Assembly (NCBI GenBank): GCA_018466975.1
Contig: CM031553.1
Coordinates: 1,488,001-1,552,000, forward strand
Source of the DNA: Sparassis latifolia
Lineage: Eukaryota > Basidiomycota > Agaricomycetes > Polyporales > Sparassidaceae
DNA length: 64,000 nucleotides
Direction: 5' to 3'
Made by a program: the position numbers and the translations under genes. Numbering within the stretch: position 1 is the first letter of the stretch; every line of letters starts with the position of its first letter. The notes under the pieces were generated by a model. That model was not told the DNA's origin. It searched no databases and was given only the letters and a program-made list of their open reading frames with translations. This document shows, piece by piece, positions 25,070 to 36,661 of the stretch.

Positions 25070-27943
25070 ATGCCCTCCATTCTCAATCTCAAGTTCAAAG
25101 TCGGTAGCCTTTGTACAACCCGACGGGGGCTCTGGACTCACTTTTTTCTCTCTTTTGTCTCTTCCATCAATAGGGAAACAAGTCCTTCGTGCCGTTCAGC
25201 AACCTCAGCGATGCGGACTCACTGACTCTGACCTGGAAGGTATTTTTCTTCACCTCTCTTAGCTCCGTACACGGGCTGAAATTTTTATCGCAGGTCTGTA
25301 CCAAGGTCGCCAGCTTTCTGGAGCAAGGCCAGCGACTCGAGAACTTGAGCTGGAGACTGTGGCACCTCCAGAATTTGATGGTCGACACGGACAACGCTAA
25401 GTCCAAGCGCGACTTCAAGAAGCTCTCCAAGTGCATGAGCGACAAGCTCGACAAGGAGAAGGGGCGGTACGTGATCACAACCTTTTCGCCGTCGCACTCA
25501 CTCATTCCCCCTCCCCGGCCCATTCCCCGCGTCTCCCACAGGAGTATTGAGGAGCTCCAAGCCCCCGGCTTCAAGCGCAACCACTCGACGGAGTTGCTCC
25601 AGCAGCGCGCTGCCGAAAAGGAGCGCGAACGCCTGGCGAACCAGAACAGCAGGCCCGGCACGATTCATCGCATGCAGTTCACTTTCAGCGTCGACCAACC
25701 CGCCTCGATGACATTGTCGTCTGTGCCTGCCAAGAAGCCCGACCTGAAGCCGTCCCCTGAGTTCAAGGATAACGCCACCAAGCGCGGGCGGCCTTCGACT
25801 CGTTCAACTGCGGTTGATGACAGCGTCAGCGATGTTCACGACAAGGATCCTCCGTTGACCCAGCGCGGTCGCAAGGCGACTACCTCCAACAGCACCAGCG
25901 GCAGCGCAGCATCATCTGACGACCTTTATTCTTCGGCCTCTCTCCGTTTCCCGTCGCTTTTCTCTAACGATTTCGGTCCCGCTGCATTACTGTATCCAAC
26001 ACCCTCTGTCACGAACCCCATGACTTACGGCGAAGGCGTCGGTATGAACACCAACACCCACGCCGACGGCTTCAGCATCGTTCGCCCTACCATCGAGCTC
26101 CCCCTCGACGAGCTCCTCAATGCCGACAGCCCCAGCGGCTGGTCTTCCGGCGCGTTCAGTTGTAACGAGCTTCGCGTAACGGACCATCTCGACACTCAGG
26201 AAGATGTCGACATGAAGCCCGTTTCTACGGACATGCCGTACTCTAACGCCCCAGCCCGCCGCGACGCCAGCCACGAGGAAGACGATACTCTCCTCACGTC
26301 CACCACTACTTTGCGTAACGTTCCGCCCCTGTCTACCCCTATGGAGGATCTCGTCCCCCGCACCATCACCCCCACACGCTTGGGCGGGTCGAACCACTCC
26401 GCCCCGGTGACCGGCAAGCGACCGTCTCTCAGCGTGCGCACGCAGGCGGTCTCGACCCGATCCTCTGGCCCCAGTGCGACGCCTGTTAGCGGCGGTGCTA
26501 CGCAGCAAAACAGCGTCAACTCCGCCCCAGGCGGTGTCAAGGCGGAGTGTTCGAACTGCGGCGCCACGCACACTCCACTGTGGCGCCGCGGTCTGAACGA
26601 TGAGCTGAACTGCAACGCCTGCGGGCTGTACTGCAAACTGGTGAGTGTCTTGACTAATGTGATGTTGACTGGGAGTTGACGGTTTGTTATAGCACAAGCG
26701 CCCTCGTCCCAAGAGCATGCGGAGCAGCCACGGCGAGGGCCGCACGCAGAGCGCGCCTCGTCAGGAGTCTCAGGAGGTCGTTGGTAAGTCCTGCTTCGAC
26801 CGCTTTTCGGAACCGCAGTCATCCGACTCGAATTGTTCTCAAGCTCAATGTTACAACTGTCACACAACCGCTACGCCGCTTTGGCGAAAGGACGACGAAG
26901 GCAAGACGGTGTGCAACGCGTGAGTACCTAACCGTAGTGATTTCATTTGTACGGCACTTACGCACGCGCTCCTTACTTCCGTTTGATCAGCTGCGGTTTA
27001 TAGTAAGTTCTTGTACCTTCCATCAGGCTATTTCACTCACATCAACACGTCTAGCTATAAATTGCACGGTTCCGCGCGTCCAATCTCCATGAAGTCGGAC
27101 GTCATTCGCAAGCGAGCTCGACACGATGCCAGACGCGCTGGTCCTGGTGTGTCTGAGACCCCCTCTGCAAGCCCAGGAGCCAGCCGTCGAACCTCGCCCA
27201 CAATGGAGCCTACCCCTACATTGGCTCCGGACTCCACGACTCAGATGCCGTTCAACGGCGATGAGATGGAGTACCGGACGTCCATGCAGTCCGAGTTGAT
27301 GGGCGCCCTCGGGTCGAACAACAACCAGAGCGGGCCGTTCCCCGGACACGGCTTCTCCTTCTCGTACAGCAGTTTTCCAGGCCCCTACCACCCCGACTAC
27401 CTCTCTCAGATATATCCTGTTCCCGCCGACGCGCTTCCCTTCGCTCCAGGTGATACATCCGATGTAGGCAACTCGGACACGGAGTCGAGGACGAGCAAGA
27501 GGCGCCGCATGAGCAACGACTCGGCGTCGGAGCCCCCTTCTTCTGCGGTATCATTCGGCTCGTACGCTGATTCGTACACGTCCGCATCCTCGTCTACTTC
27601 GCGCTCTTCGGTCGACTTCGGGTACAATCCATTTACGTCGTACGGTCTACTTCGTGGCTCGGGCAACCAGGCATGGCACCCGCCTATGCTTCCCCCCGAC
27701 CAGTCTCCACGTTTCATACATCCACCTATGCTCCCCCCCGATGAATCACCCAATATGTTCCTACACCCGCCTATGCTCCACCAAGACGACACGGACACGC
27801 TATTTGCCACATACCTCCACCCCCCCATGCTCCGCCCCGAGGACTCTCCGCCCATGAACTCCCTTCAACTTCACCCACCTATGCTTCCCACGGACTGGAA
27901 GAACCGCTCGGACTTCTACGACGCGCCAATGGTCACATATTAG
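25070..27943 (+). CDS. two-finger GATA transcription factor with DUF1752-like motif
   Basis: Nuclear DNA-binding regulator. Exon 1 (MPSILNLKFK, 25070-25099) joins GNKSFVPFSNLSDADSL. The next exon carries LEQGQRLENLSWRLWHLQNLM, the DUF1752-type motif seen in AreA/Gaf1-class nitrogen regulators. Two zinc fingers of C-X2-C-X17-C-X2-C follow: CSNCGATHTPLWRRG...CNAC (26548-26625) and CYNCHTTATPLWRKD...CNAC. The second is split by two introns around a 12-nt exon at 26991-27002. Basic tails (HKRPRPKSMRS and LHGSARPISMKSDVIRKR) follow each finger. The C-terminus has a Ser-rich region and five HPPML repeats (27677-27896), ending DAPMVTY. Siderophore repressors also have two GATA fingers, but I do not see their Cys-rich linker, so a nitrogen or developmental role is more likely (inference). 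Confidence 0.9.
26991..27002 (+). other. 12-nt microexon in second GATA finger
   Basis: The exon before ends ...GTGTGCAACGC at 26919 (donor GTGAGT). A 71-nt intron ends in GATCAG at 26990. Twelve bases, ctgcggtttata, are followed by GTAAGT at 27003, and a 52-nt intron ends CTAG at 27054. Joining gives N-A-C-G-L-Y-Y-K-L-H-G, the obligatory end of a GATA finger, so the microexon supplies the last Cys. Confidence 0.85.
27677..27896 (+). repeat. coding repeat: five HPPML units
   Basis: Five imperfect tandem units of 15-18 residues at the C-terminus of the GATA factor, starting HPPMLPPDQSP, HPPMLPPDESP, HPPMLHQDDTD, HPPMLRPEDSP and HPPMLPTDWK. The HPPML core is invariant while spacers vary, suggesting selection on the motif. 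Confidence 0.9.
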
Positions 27944-30720
27944 CTGTTTGTCGCTGCTTGCCGAGCTTCACTCCGCCTCGTCTAGCCTATGGATATTTGA
28001 TGATGGTAACGCTACCTAATCTTATTTTCGCCTTACCTCCACATCGACGCTGTGCGTGGTGGGCTGTATTCCTCGTGGTTCGTTCGTCGCTGTGGTCGCT
28101 GTGATGTTGCGCGTCGCATTGTGTTTTTGATCGAAATTCTTCCATGTAGACTATTCTCTCCGCCTCTGCATATCGGTCCGAGCATTATAGTTCCTGCATC
28201 GTTACATTTTGTGCCCGTCCTCCCAGTCCCCTTCTTCGCTCACATCATCTCACCTTGCCTGCAACTCAGCCGTATAGCCGTATCTTCCCTAGCGCGCGCC
28301 ATGTATTCACCGCGCAGCGTCGTTTTCGTCTCGTCCTCTCCTGCTAACATCTTTTTCTCCAATCTATTATATGGTGAATAGGTTGTACGAACGTAGCAGT
28401 ATCGCGAAGGGCTTCGCGTGTCAAGTCCCACTAAATACGTAGATATTTATCGCGACCTTGGTTGCAATAATACCCAACGTTATGCTTCCCTTGTGTGCCA
28501 TGTTTGTCATGCATCGTCTCAAACCTGAGGACGTGGTGCTTCTGCACCCGAACTCTCGCCGCCCGAGTGAATAGTCAGTATCATTGCATGTCGGCGCACG
28601 TATGTGACAGTGAGTCAGACACTTGCCATATCAGGGATTGAGGACATCCATGAGGGCATCACAGTACATCCAAAGAAATGCATTTTGCGAAATCCTCAGG
28701 ACCCTCACGTCAATGCCAGCAATCTGGATTACACGCACTCTTCTAATTGTCCGATCCCCCCACACACGTTACAACCAGGACATACGGATCCTTCAGAATA
28801 GGAGTAAAATTGCGTACTCGTGCGCTGCGAGCGCGACGTTTTATCTCGGTGTAACTCCTCACGTTCGTACGAGATAGAGCGCTCATCTAGGAGACTGTTG
28901 TAGGTTATCTCATCGGTCGAACGCTGTGAGACGGGATATGCTGTTGAGCAATGCCTCGGCCCAGGCGGAACGATATAGAGGACGCACAGATCCAATTTCC
29001 GGGCCAAGCCCGAACACGCGGATCGCAAGATGGTGTCAAAACGAAATCAGCGGCGGAAAATCGGGGACGCGCACTGTACGGATAAAGCGGAAAACGCACT
29101 CGTGAGTTCGGGACAGGACGCGCGGCAGCCACTAGAAGAAGGATGGAATCATCTCGCCGTATAGCGTCGGTATGGCGTCGGTGCACCTGCCCATTCGCCG
29201 GTTGTGAGATTTCGCGCGATCGACGCAGCCGCAATCTTCCTTCCCTTTCCCAGATTTGCGGGGCGGTGAGCGATATGACATACAAATGACGCTCGCGAGG
29301 CACGCTGGGGAAGTCGGGCGACGATCATGTCTGAGCCCTATTTCAGCACGGGAGGATCTTCGCACGACTAGATAAAGCCGCTAATCTTCTTGATGAGGCA
29401 GAGAACGTTTGCGTATTGCGCAGCGATGTTGGTCAAAAGTGAGCCTTCTGCTGCAACGTGAGGTTGGGAATCACACCGGTCAAAGCCTGAAAGAGATAAA
29501 GTGGGCCGTAACAGAGTGAGTTTGCGGAAAAAAGTAGCTAGAACGTACCTCAAGGAACGGCGTTAATGTAACGCAATTTCTTGCGGTAAGCATCATTTCT
29601 AGGATGGACGAGATGGAATTATCCTGTGATCAAAGTTGTCAGAACAAAGAACCTTGTTGGATAATCCCTTTGAAATTTTTGACAGTGAATGAGAAATAGA
29701 TGTTCTGCCGCAAGGTCCTACGAAAAATTTGATATACTTTGAGTGGAACATTCGGGAGATTCCGCATCCCGACGCACAAAGGATGTTTGTTTCGACGCGA
29801 AGTCCAATTGCAAGGGCACTCTAACTGTAGTGTTCCAGCAGAGCTCGGACTACATAATTCCAGTCTCCGCTACTACGGTGTGTTTCAGCTATTCCCTCTA
29901 GGGCTATGGCAAAAGTTATCAAACAAAGTTCGGGTTTTGTCAGTCACGTGCAGCGCGTCAATGTGGCGGCTGGCTTGTTAAACTAGGCTGCTTTGATGCA
30001 GACTGTTATCCTGGAATCACAAAGGAATCGCAATGTGTAGAACAATGCAACTCCTAGACCCTCCAAGGTCGCTGGTTGGATGTATTTCACTTAAATGCGG
30101 TTCCTCTACTTCCAACTGGTTCGTTGTGCCTCGCAGAATCCACGCCACTGTACCCATGTGCTGTCCTGGCCATATAGCCTGCAAGTGAATGCGTTCAACT
30201 CTATCCTACCTCCTAGTTCTCGTACTCTTCTGTATCTGCTCTTACCATACAACCTGGTATTGCCTGTCACTCGTGGACGTGGACACTCAGTCAGCTAATC
30301 GTCGTCGTTGCCGATCATTGTTCAGAATGCCTAGGACAGCCAAGCCGACCAATCGCGGTAGTGAGTGATGACGAACTGTACTTCTGGCCAACTGCACTGA
30401 TTTTTTCCCCTCGAATTGACCTAGTGGTGACGTATGCTATATGTTCATTCGAGAAAGATTGCTTCTCCAGGAGGGAGCTACGCGAGAAGGGTGACATTGT
30501 TTATAATTTCTCATCTTCAATTTTTCACGACTTATACTGGTATATAAATTTGACTTGAAGCTACTGAGCTTGCTCTGGATAACGACGTCGTGATGGGAGT
30601 TCGTACCGAACGGTACCAAGACATCGCCATAAACACACTAGTTCAGTGTCTCACTTCTCTTGTTTTCCTACTCGCTGATTGACTTCCTGAAGATACTTCG
30701 AAAAATTCTTTCTTTAGAAG
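27944..30720. other. gene-poor interval
   Basis: 2.8 kb. The first few hundred bases are probably the GATA gene's 3' UTR, with pyrimidine-rich sequence to about 28380. The rest carries only short ORFs without recognisable domains. Confidence 0.45.
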
Positions 30721-32197
30721 ATGGCCAGCTGTGTGCAACCGCAGATGCAGAGGAACTGTAGGTCGTTGTTGAAATCATTGTCACTTTGGGCTAATGTTTG
30801 TGGTTGCAGTGTTGTGAATGCTGGGCTGGTGCTCCACGATCGTATATTCGCCACGAAATATGAGAGATATGCTGCCTGGACAGCCTACTACAACGAGAAC
30901 ACCAAACCTGCGGCGAGGAGAAGCGCTACTGCGGTAGGAAACCGTTGTACAAATGACATTCGTCGATAAATGACTGATATTTCCCGTGCAGCTCGTTAGA
31001 GAGAATGAGGATCTTCGTGAACGGGTTCTAATTCTCTCGAAGAGGCCCGATTCCGCTGAAATAGGAGTACAGTGTTCGCCGTCGGTTGTGTCTCCGGACA
31101 CTCCCGCTTTCCGTTGGAGCACCTACATCGATGCTATGACGGAAACTGAGGATATTCCAGTTCACGGGGATAGGAAGTACGTTCGTTGTTCATTCTTATC
31201 TAGTACAGCGATTTTAGCTATACCTAGCGCTGGAGGGCAACGCACACCATCACCGACCCGTGGATCTGTTCGTAATGGCAATTCCAACAGCTTTGTGGTG
31301 AACTCTCTGTATGTGAACTTTCTTTGTTTTACACTGCAGGTACAGGCTGATGGTCAGAAATAGTTCCACTCCAATTCGCAGGTTTCATACATTTCCTTGT
31401 TATCTCCCAACGCCCGAATCTATTCCTCCTCGCCAACAACGACGTCGTCACGAGCTCCTATCTCCTTCACCCTCTGTATCTAAAGCGATCCTGAACCCCG
31501 CGGTGGACGAAGATTCCGAGTCGGACATGAATGTGGATGACAGTCTGAGTATCTCGAAGGTCGCTCAGGTGAGAATCAAACTTTCATGTTCTCTCGTATC
31601 AGTAGCGTTGATATCTGCCTCAGGAGATAGGACAAGCCGACGAACATGGTCGACTGTCTCCTGTGCAAGTTGTCAGGCAGACGATCATGGTCCCGATCCA
31701 GGCAATCCAAGAACATGTGCCTCTTGTATCTCGCACCGCCGTCGATCCAACCAAGGCCATATCAGATGTTCGAGCTGTGCGGATTCTTTCTTCCTCTGCT
31801 CGTCTCTGCAATGATTGTGACGAATTCGTACGTTCAGGGTATTGAAGACCTGCAAGCTGAGATAGAGGCTTTCAACCGTCGAATTGCAGAACTAAATCAA
31901 CAAGTGGTAGATCTCAAGACATCTCTCTCCGCCGAACAAGCATCCAATGCCGAGTTGCAAGCAAAACTAAGTGAGGCAGAGCGTGATCTTGAGCAGCACA
32001 GGACCCGTGTCAAGGAGCTGGAGGTGGAGGTGGCTTCCAAAGACGTCATGATGGATCAGCTCGTCCCTCATATGCACAAGTTCCTTACGCAGGTGCGTCT
32101 TATTCCTATTCATCCGCAGAGTACCAGGCCACCAATTTCTGTGTCTGTTCGACTTGTGTAGCATGCGGCACAGAGTAAGAAGTCGGGTGGTGCCTGA
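30721..32197 (+). CDS. multi-exon coiled-coil protein of unknown function
   Basis: I do not recognise the family. Frame continuity supports about eight exons. ATG 30721 opens MASCVQPQMQRN. After a probable in-frame intron comes LHDRIFATKYERYAAW, then LVRENEDLRERVLILSKRPD (31012 on), GGQRTPSPTRGSVRNGN, a Ser/Pro-rich exon with DEDSESDMNVDDSLS, then EIGQADEHGRLSPVQ. The next exon, starting GIEDLQAEIEAF, is a continuous coiled coil of about 80 residues with heptad spacing. The last exon encodes HAAQSKKSGGA and a stop at 32195-32197. The intron before the coiled coil is my choice (donor GTGCGG near 31777, acceptor ending TTCAG) because it preserves phase; other donors are possible. The short leucine-zipper-like LVRENEDLRERV plus the long coil suggest a self-associating scaffold or regulator, but this is inference. 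Confidence 0.65.
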
Positions 32198-32937
32198 CTA
32201 GCCTCAATACTCCCCTACCCTTTCCTCCTCCTGCTACTGTCACTGCTGACGTTGATGATATTGTGACGAGTAGTAGTAACGGTCAGACCCTCGGTACGTT
32301 ATCTTTCTCCTGCACCGTGCACATGAGTTCACATTTATATTGGTACAGCTGCAGTTCACGGATGGAGAACAGAGTGATGCTATCTCACGCTCATCTCGAT
32401 TTCCCCTCGTCTTTGGCCATGAATCGCCCATTCTCTCCTCGCCGCCGCCTTCTTCATCCTGACTACCTGTATTGATTTCAATGTCGATACTGTATGTGTA
32501 TTGACGGAAACTAGTATTACGCACGTGAAATCTATTAAAACTATTTATCCGTTATATGTCTAATCATAATTGGCCATGTTCTGGTGACACTCTTCATGCA
32601 CCGCGAAAAACATCTGTCATGATCTTCTCTCTAAAAGCAACTGATTCAGGCACGTGCCCTGAGAGCGTGATTCCAAACTTCGCAGTATCAATGATACTTT
32701 CGTCCTGCTTGTAGTGACTACCGTAATGGGTTTTTCTTCACCCAATAGTAAGTATTGTTCCAACAAGAAATTTTGTCTCCGGTGGGCCCCAGTGAGCCCT
32801 GCGACGTTCGCTCGGATCGAGTTCAGGCAGGTTCAGCTAAATTTGATGGTCTAGTGAATCGAACCGGTCCATTCGCCGCTTGAGTGAGAACTTTCTTCTT
32901 GAAACTTCAACGTTTCAACCGATAATAACTGTGCATC
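32198..32937. other. intergenic
   Basis: 740 nt between the coiled-coil gene and F-box gene C. It should hold a 3' UTR and the F-box promoter. Nothing else is recognisable. Confidence 0.45.
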
Positions 32938-34499
32938 ATGCATGTCCACCCAGTTTTGCAAAACGGCGATATTCTTCCCGAGATTTTCCAACATCTCTCT
33001 CCCGAACGTTGTGGCAGCGGGCATAGCACCCTTGCCCGAGCGGCATTGGTCTGTAAAGCATTCTCGGATTACGCGTTGAATGTTTTATGGGAGGAATATC
33101 CACCATTGATGGCCCTGGTAAAGATGTTGCCACAGTCAACGTCAAACGTCCATAGTGGTGAAGACGCGCAGGTAGGTGTGAGCAGTACGATTCTGCTTAG
33201 AGTTGCTTCATGGACCGAGGTCCGTCTCTGCAGGCTGCCGTGACAAAATGCTCACAGAATGAATGGTTCCACTTCGACGTCTATGCCGAACGCATTCGCA
33301 AATTGTCCGTATCAGCCAAAGAGGAGATACCCATTTTGCGGATCCTGCCCTTCCTTTTTTCCCGTGCACGCGATGTCCCGCTATTCCCCTCTTTGGTCTC
33401 TTTGGAGTTCGATCAGTTCTTGCGCAGGCCACATGAATATTTTATCCTCTTTCTCTCGCCGTCACTCAGATACTTCTCTCACTCAATCCACGACCACAGC
33501 CTGCGAACGGTAGCGGGGGAGGCCCGCCTTGACAGTGTTCTTGACGTTTTACAGGCGAAGGCTCCATTCCTGCAGAACTTGGCATGTTATGGAGTCACGA
33601 ATCCAACGTCGTTGCCATCCTTGACACGTCTCAAGGGTTTGCAGTATCTGGACCTGCCTAGAATGACTGTTTTCCAAGTGCTCAGCTATTGCGCCGAGTT
33701 GCCGCAACTCAAGCGCCTGCATACTGCTTTACGTGAGGATCTCGGAGGGACCGGGAGGATTTTTCCCTCCAGAGATTTTGTAGCGTTGCAGAGTCTTTCG
33801 GTTAGCGGGGCTGTGTCAGACATGACTGGTCTCCTCACGGCAATTTCATCGCCAAACCTTCACTCGTTCACTGTCCTCCAATTTATGCCTCAGCTGGGCT
33901 TTGGGCATGTATGCCGTGGCTTCATTCAGACGTTGGTTTCGCGTTTCGGTCAGTCGTTGAGACACGTCCACTTGCAGTGCGACTTCGTGTTCTGTGCTGA
34001 TCCGGGCAACCATCCTATATTTCGCTTCGTTGACGTTGCCCGTCCCCTACTATCACTGCGACATCTTGAGCTGTTGGTGCTGTGCTTTTACCAAGCATGC
34101 GCGACGGTTACCTACCATGAATTCGAAGAGATGGCGTCATCTTGGCCGATGCTTGAAGAGCTCACTTTACGATTCGGCATGATGCCACCGCCTGTTTCTG
34201 GCTTGGCTGCATTTGCTCGCCATTGCCCGAAACTTACACGGCTCGCGATGTTTCCGATGGATCTCGCGGTGATGCCGAAGCGCGAACCGTACTCTGTCTC
34301 GCATCACAATTTACGAGGTCTTACGATCGAGAATTTGGAGTATACTGCTCCGGAGCCTCACCAGCTGGCCCACTTTATCGATTGCACGTTCCCGCAGTTG
34401 GATGCCAGTCAGGTTCAAATCAATCAACAGGGATCAGATTGGCTCGTCTTCGTTGAAGAGCGAGATGCACGACGGGCATCAACACAGGGGGCACTTTAA
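32938..34499 (+). CDS. F-box-like LRR protein (gene C)
   Basis: Paralogue of gene A. Exon 1 (32938-33171) encodes the F-box-like region NGDILPEIFQHL followed by ALVCKAFSDYALNVLWEE. A 62-nt intron (33172-33233) joins in phase 0 to AAVTKCSQNEWFHFDVYAERIRK. The body is leucine-rich with repeats such as LTRLKGLQYLDLPRM and LLSLRHLELLVLCF. The protein has about 500 residues. Predicted role: SCF ubiquitin-ligase substrate adaptor. The similarity to gene A includes the phrase LFPSL at the start of the repeat region. Confidence 0.85.
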
Positions 34500-35057
34500 A
34501 CGAACCTAATACTGCAGCGTGGACGTCTGGCATGGTACGCTGAACTGTCTCTATCGCCCTTTACTGCGTCTTTCTGTTGTTCCATATACTTAAAGAGGGA
34601 CTATTGCAGTGCAGATTGATTGTAGCATCAGGTAGATGCCTATCAATTTATCCGCTCTACGTATCGCAGTTTCACTCGCACCTTCGTCGCCGAAGCTTGA
34701 ACGATATAGTAACACTTGTATTGTCCCATTCTCAGTTACCACTCGGAAGGCGGGGCTTGTGTTGGCTGTGGGCCGGAGTCAGCTTTCCCGCAGTGGGATG
34801 GCTAGTGGAATTATACGTCCTCACATTTACAAGCGATGGCCTGAGGCCATGTCTAGGGAGGCGATATATCATCGACAGTAGTCACTCTGTCGACTGGTCT
34901 TTGGATTGAGCCTTTGTCCAGCTCAAGAGACAGAGCTTGCCCTGATGCCAAGGTCTGGACAGGTTTCCATTAAGTGTCCTTAAGTCAGATTGATGCGGTT
35001 ACCTCTGGGTTCTTCTCCACAAGGCCTAGCGAAGCATGCCATAGTACCTACACCGTA

Positions 35058-35080
35058 GCAGTACTACTTACCAGTACTGC
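35058..35080. repeat. perfect 8-bp inverted repeat, 7-nt loop
   Basis: gcagtact (35058-35065) and agtactgc (35073-35080) are exact reverse complements around acttacc. A related stretch, agtactacttggtcagtact, occurs at 13697-13716. Confidence 0.6.
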
Positions 35081-36161
35081 AAAAATTCCCACAAGTGCAC
35101 CCTGGGGAATAGCGCGCCCCTGGAGTCCGTCGTCATCTTGTACTTGATAGGAGAAAGTAGCGAAATCTCACGTATTTATTGCCAGTGTCAGGCTTCGCTG
35201 GTAGGGTCGACATATTACTTCCCACTTTTTGGTATTTGCGGAAGACAAGAGAAGTTAAAAAGTCAGTTGGCATACAAGAGCAACCACTTTCGAACCACAG
35301 TAACAACCTGTTACTGCCATTCGTGATAGTGTATCCGATCATGCTTGACGAGTGCGTCACTCGGAATGTACTGTACATATTTGGAGCGATACGGCTTCAA
35401 CGTCAACCACAGGGATTGCCTAAGTTGGACAAGCACTTTGAGTTGTACAACTCCTAAATAATCATATTCTTATTAGCTCAGTGCTCATTGCTCAATACAC
35501 ACCAGACGATCTTTCGGTCAGTGGGTCTAACAGCTGATCAGCGCCTGTCGTGTAGCGGCAGAAGCGTACGACGACAGTGTTATATCAAAGGCAGTCACAT
35601 CCTTATCTCTACGGCTCGAATGGATCGTCCGAAACGGCTACCGTCATCTAGTCTCCCAAAGGCAGTTGTAGATACTCTGCTTCAACCTTCGTGACTTAGG
35701 ATATCCGTATCTGACGCTACATCCACTGGCCAAAGTCCTACAATGATCGGAGACTGCTGTGAGTTCCAGCCATCCATGTCAGCGCCGGTGTTTAACGCGG
35801 GCTGGAAGCCAGACCGCATGTTTTTCACTTCCCTGGCAGTGGAGAGCTGAAATCCCAGGCAAACAGTCAACCAGTCGATCCTCTATCACAGATGGGGAAC
35901 GTTGGCGCCACGTACCTTGGGTCGGAGGTTTTAATGGCAGGTCTTCAGACGGTATGATCACCCCCCCGTGATGCTCATGTATTTCAGATGCACGGGTAAA
36001 TACGGATAACCGCCTCTCATGAATCTGCAGCGACATATTCGGTGCTCGGAGGTACCAACTACTATGAGTTTGCGATTTTACCTAACGTATCAGAAGCTGA
36101 TTCTGTGGGCTCAATCTCGAGCACGACTTCAACCAACGCTCCTATTCATGTCAGGTTGTAG

Positions 36162-36329
36162 CATGACGTGGTACTCCTGGCCTTGGGCGTCATTGTGCTC
36201 GCTGTTTAGCGGGGCTGCCACTTCGAGGGGTTCTTCATGCTCACCGTGTTCGCGACTTCCTTCGTCGTGCTGCTCCACTTCTATGAGGCCACGAAGCTCA
36301 CACATGTCAAGGTCATCCTTTCTATGCAG
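36162..36329 (+). pseudogene. possible remnant exon of a membrane protein
   Basis: One frame reads HDVVLLALGVIVLAV, stop, RGCHFEGFFMLTVFATSF and on to EATKLTHVKVILSMQ, and is followed directly by a GTGAGC donor-like site. It has two hydrophobic segments and natural-looking codons, but I cannot name a family and no flanking exon is visible. Confidence 0.25.
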
Positions 36330-36661
36330 TGAGCATCTAGCTTCGGCACTTATTTTCACGCAGATCCTGAACAGCCCCCCGCTAGTGTTCGTGGCTGTGA
36401 CTCCCTTCGACCGCAAATTCGGTGGAGGGCGCTACCGTTGGTTGAGGGATGCTCGTTTCTCCGACCGTCCTGCTCCACAACACGCGCCTATCTACCTCTG
36501 GTGTTCCTCGGGTCGCCGGGCCGCACGGACTTCGTACGTTTTCGTAGAGTCACAGGACTCAGTCTTTCGCGGTCGGACCTCACGACACTTCCTTTTGGAA
36601 CTGCTTAAATGGCGAGACCTCAATGGGGACCCCGCATTGTGTGCAACGACGAGACGAAGAA

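Larger units (their letters stand above)
34500..36661. other. gene-poor interval with one membrane-segment remnant
   Basis: 2.2 kb without an intact gene. At 35058-35080 there is an 8-bp-stem hairpin. At 36162-36329 (+) a frame with one internal stop looks like an old membrane-protein exon. A 263-codon ORF (36019-36810) covers the start of the sugar transporter but has Arg/Ser-rich composition and is probably spurious. Confidence 0.4.
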
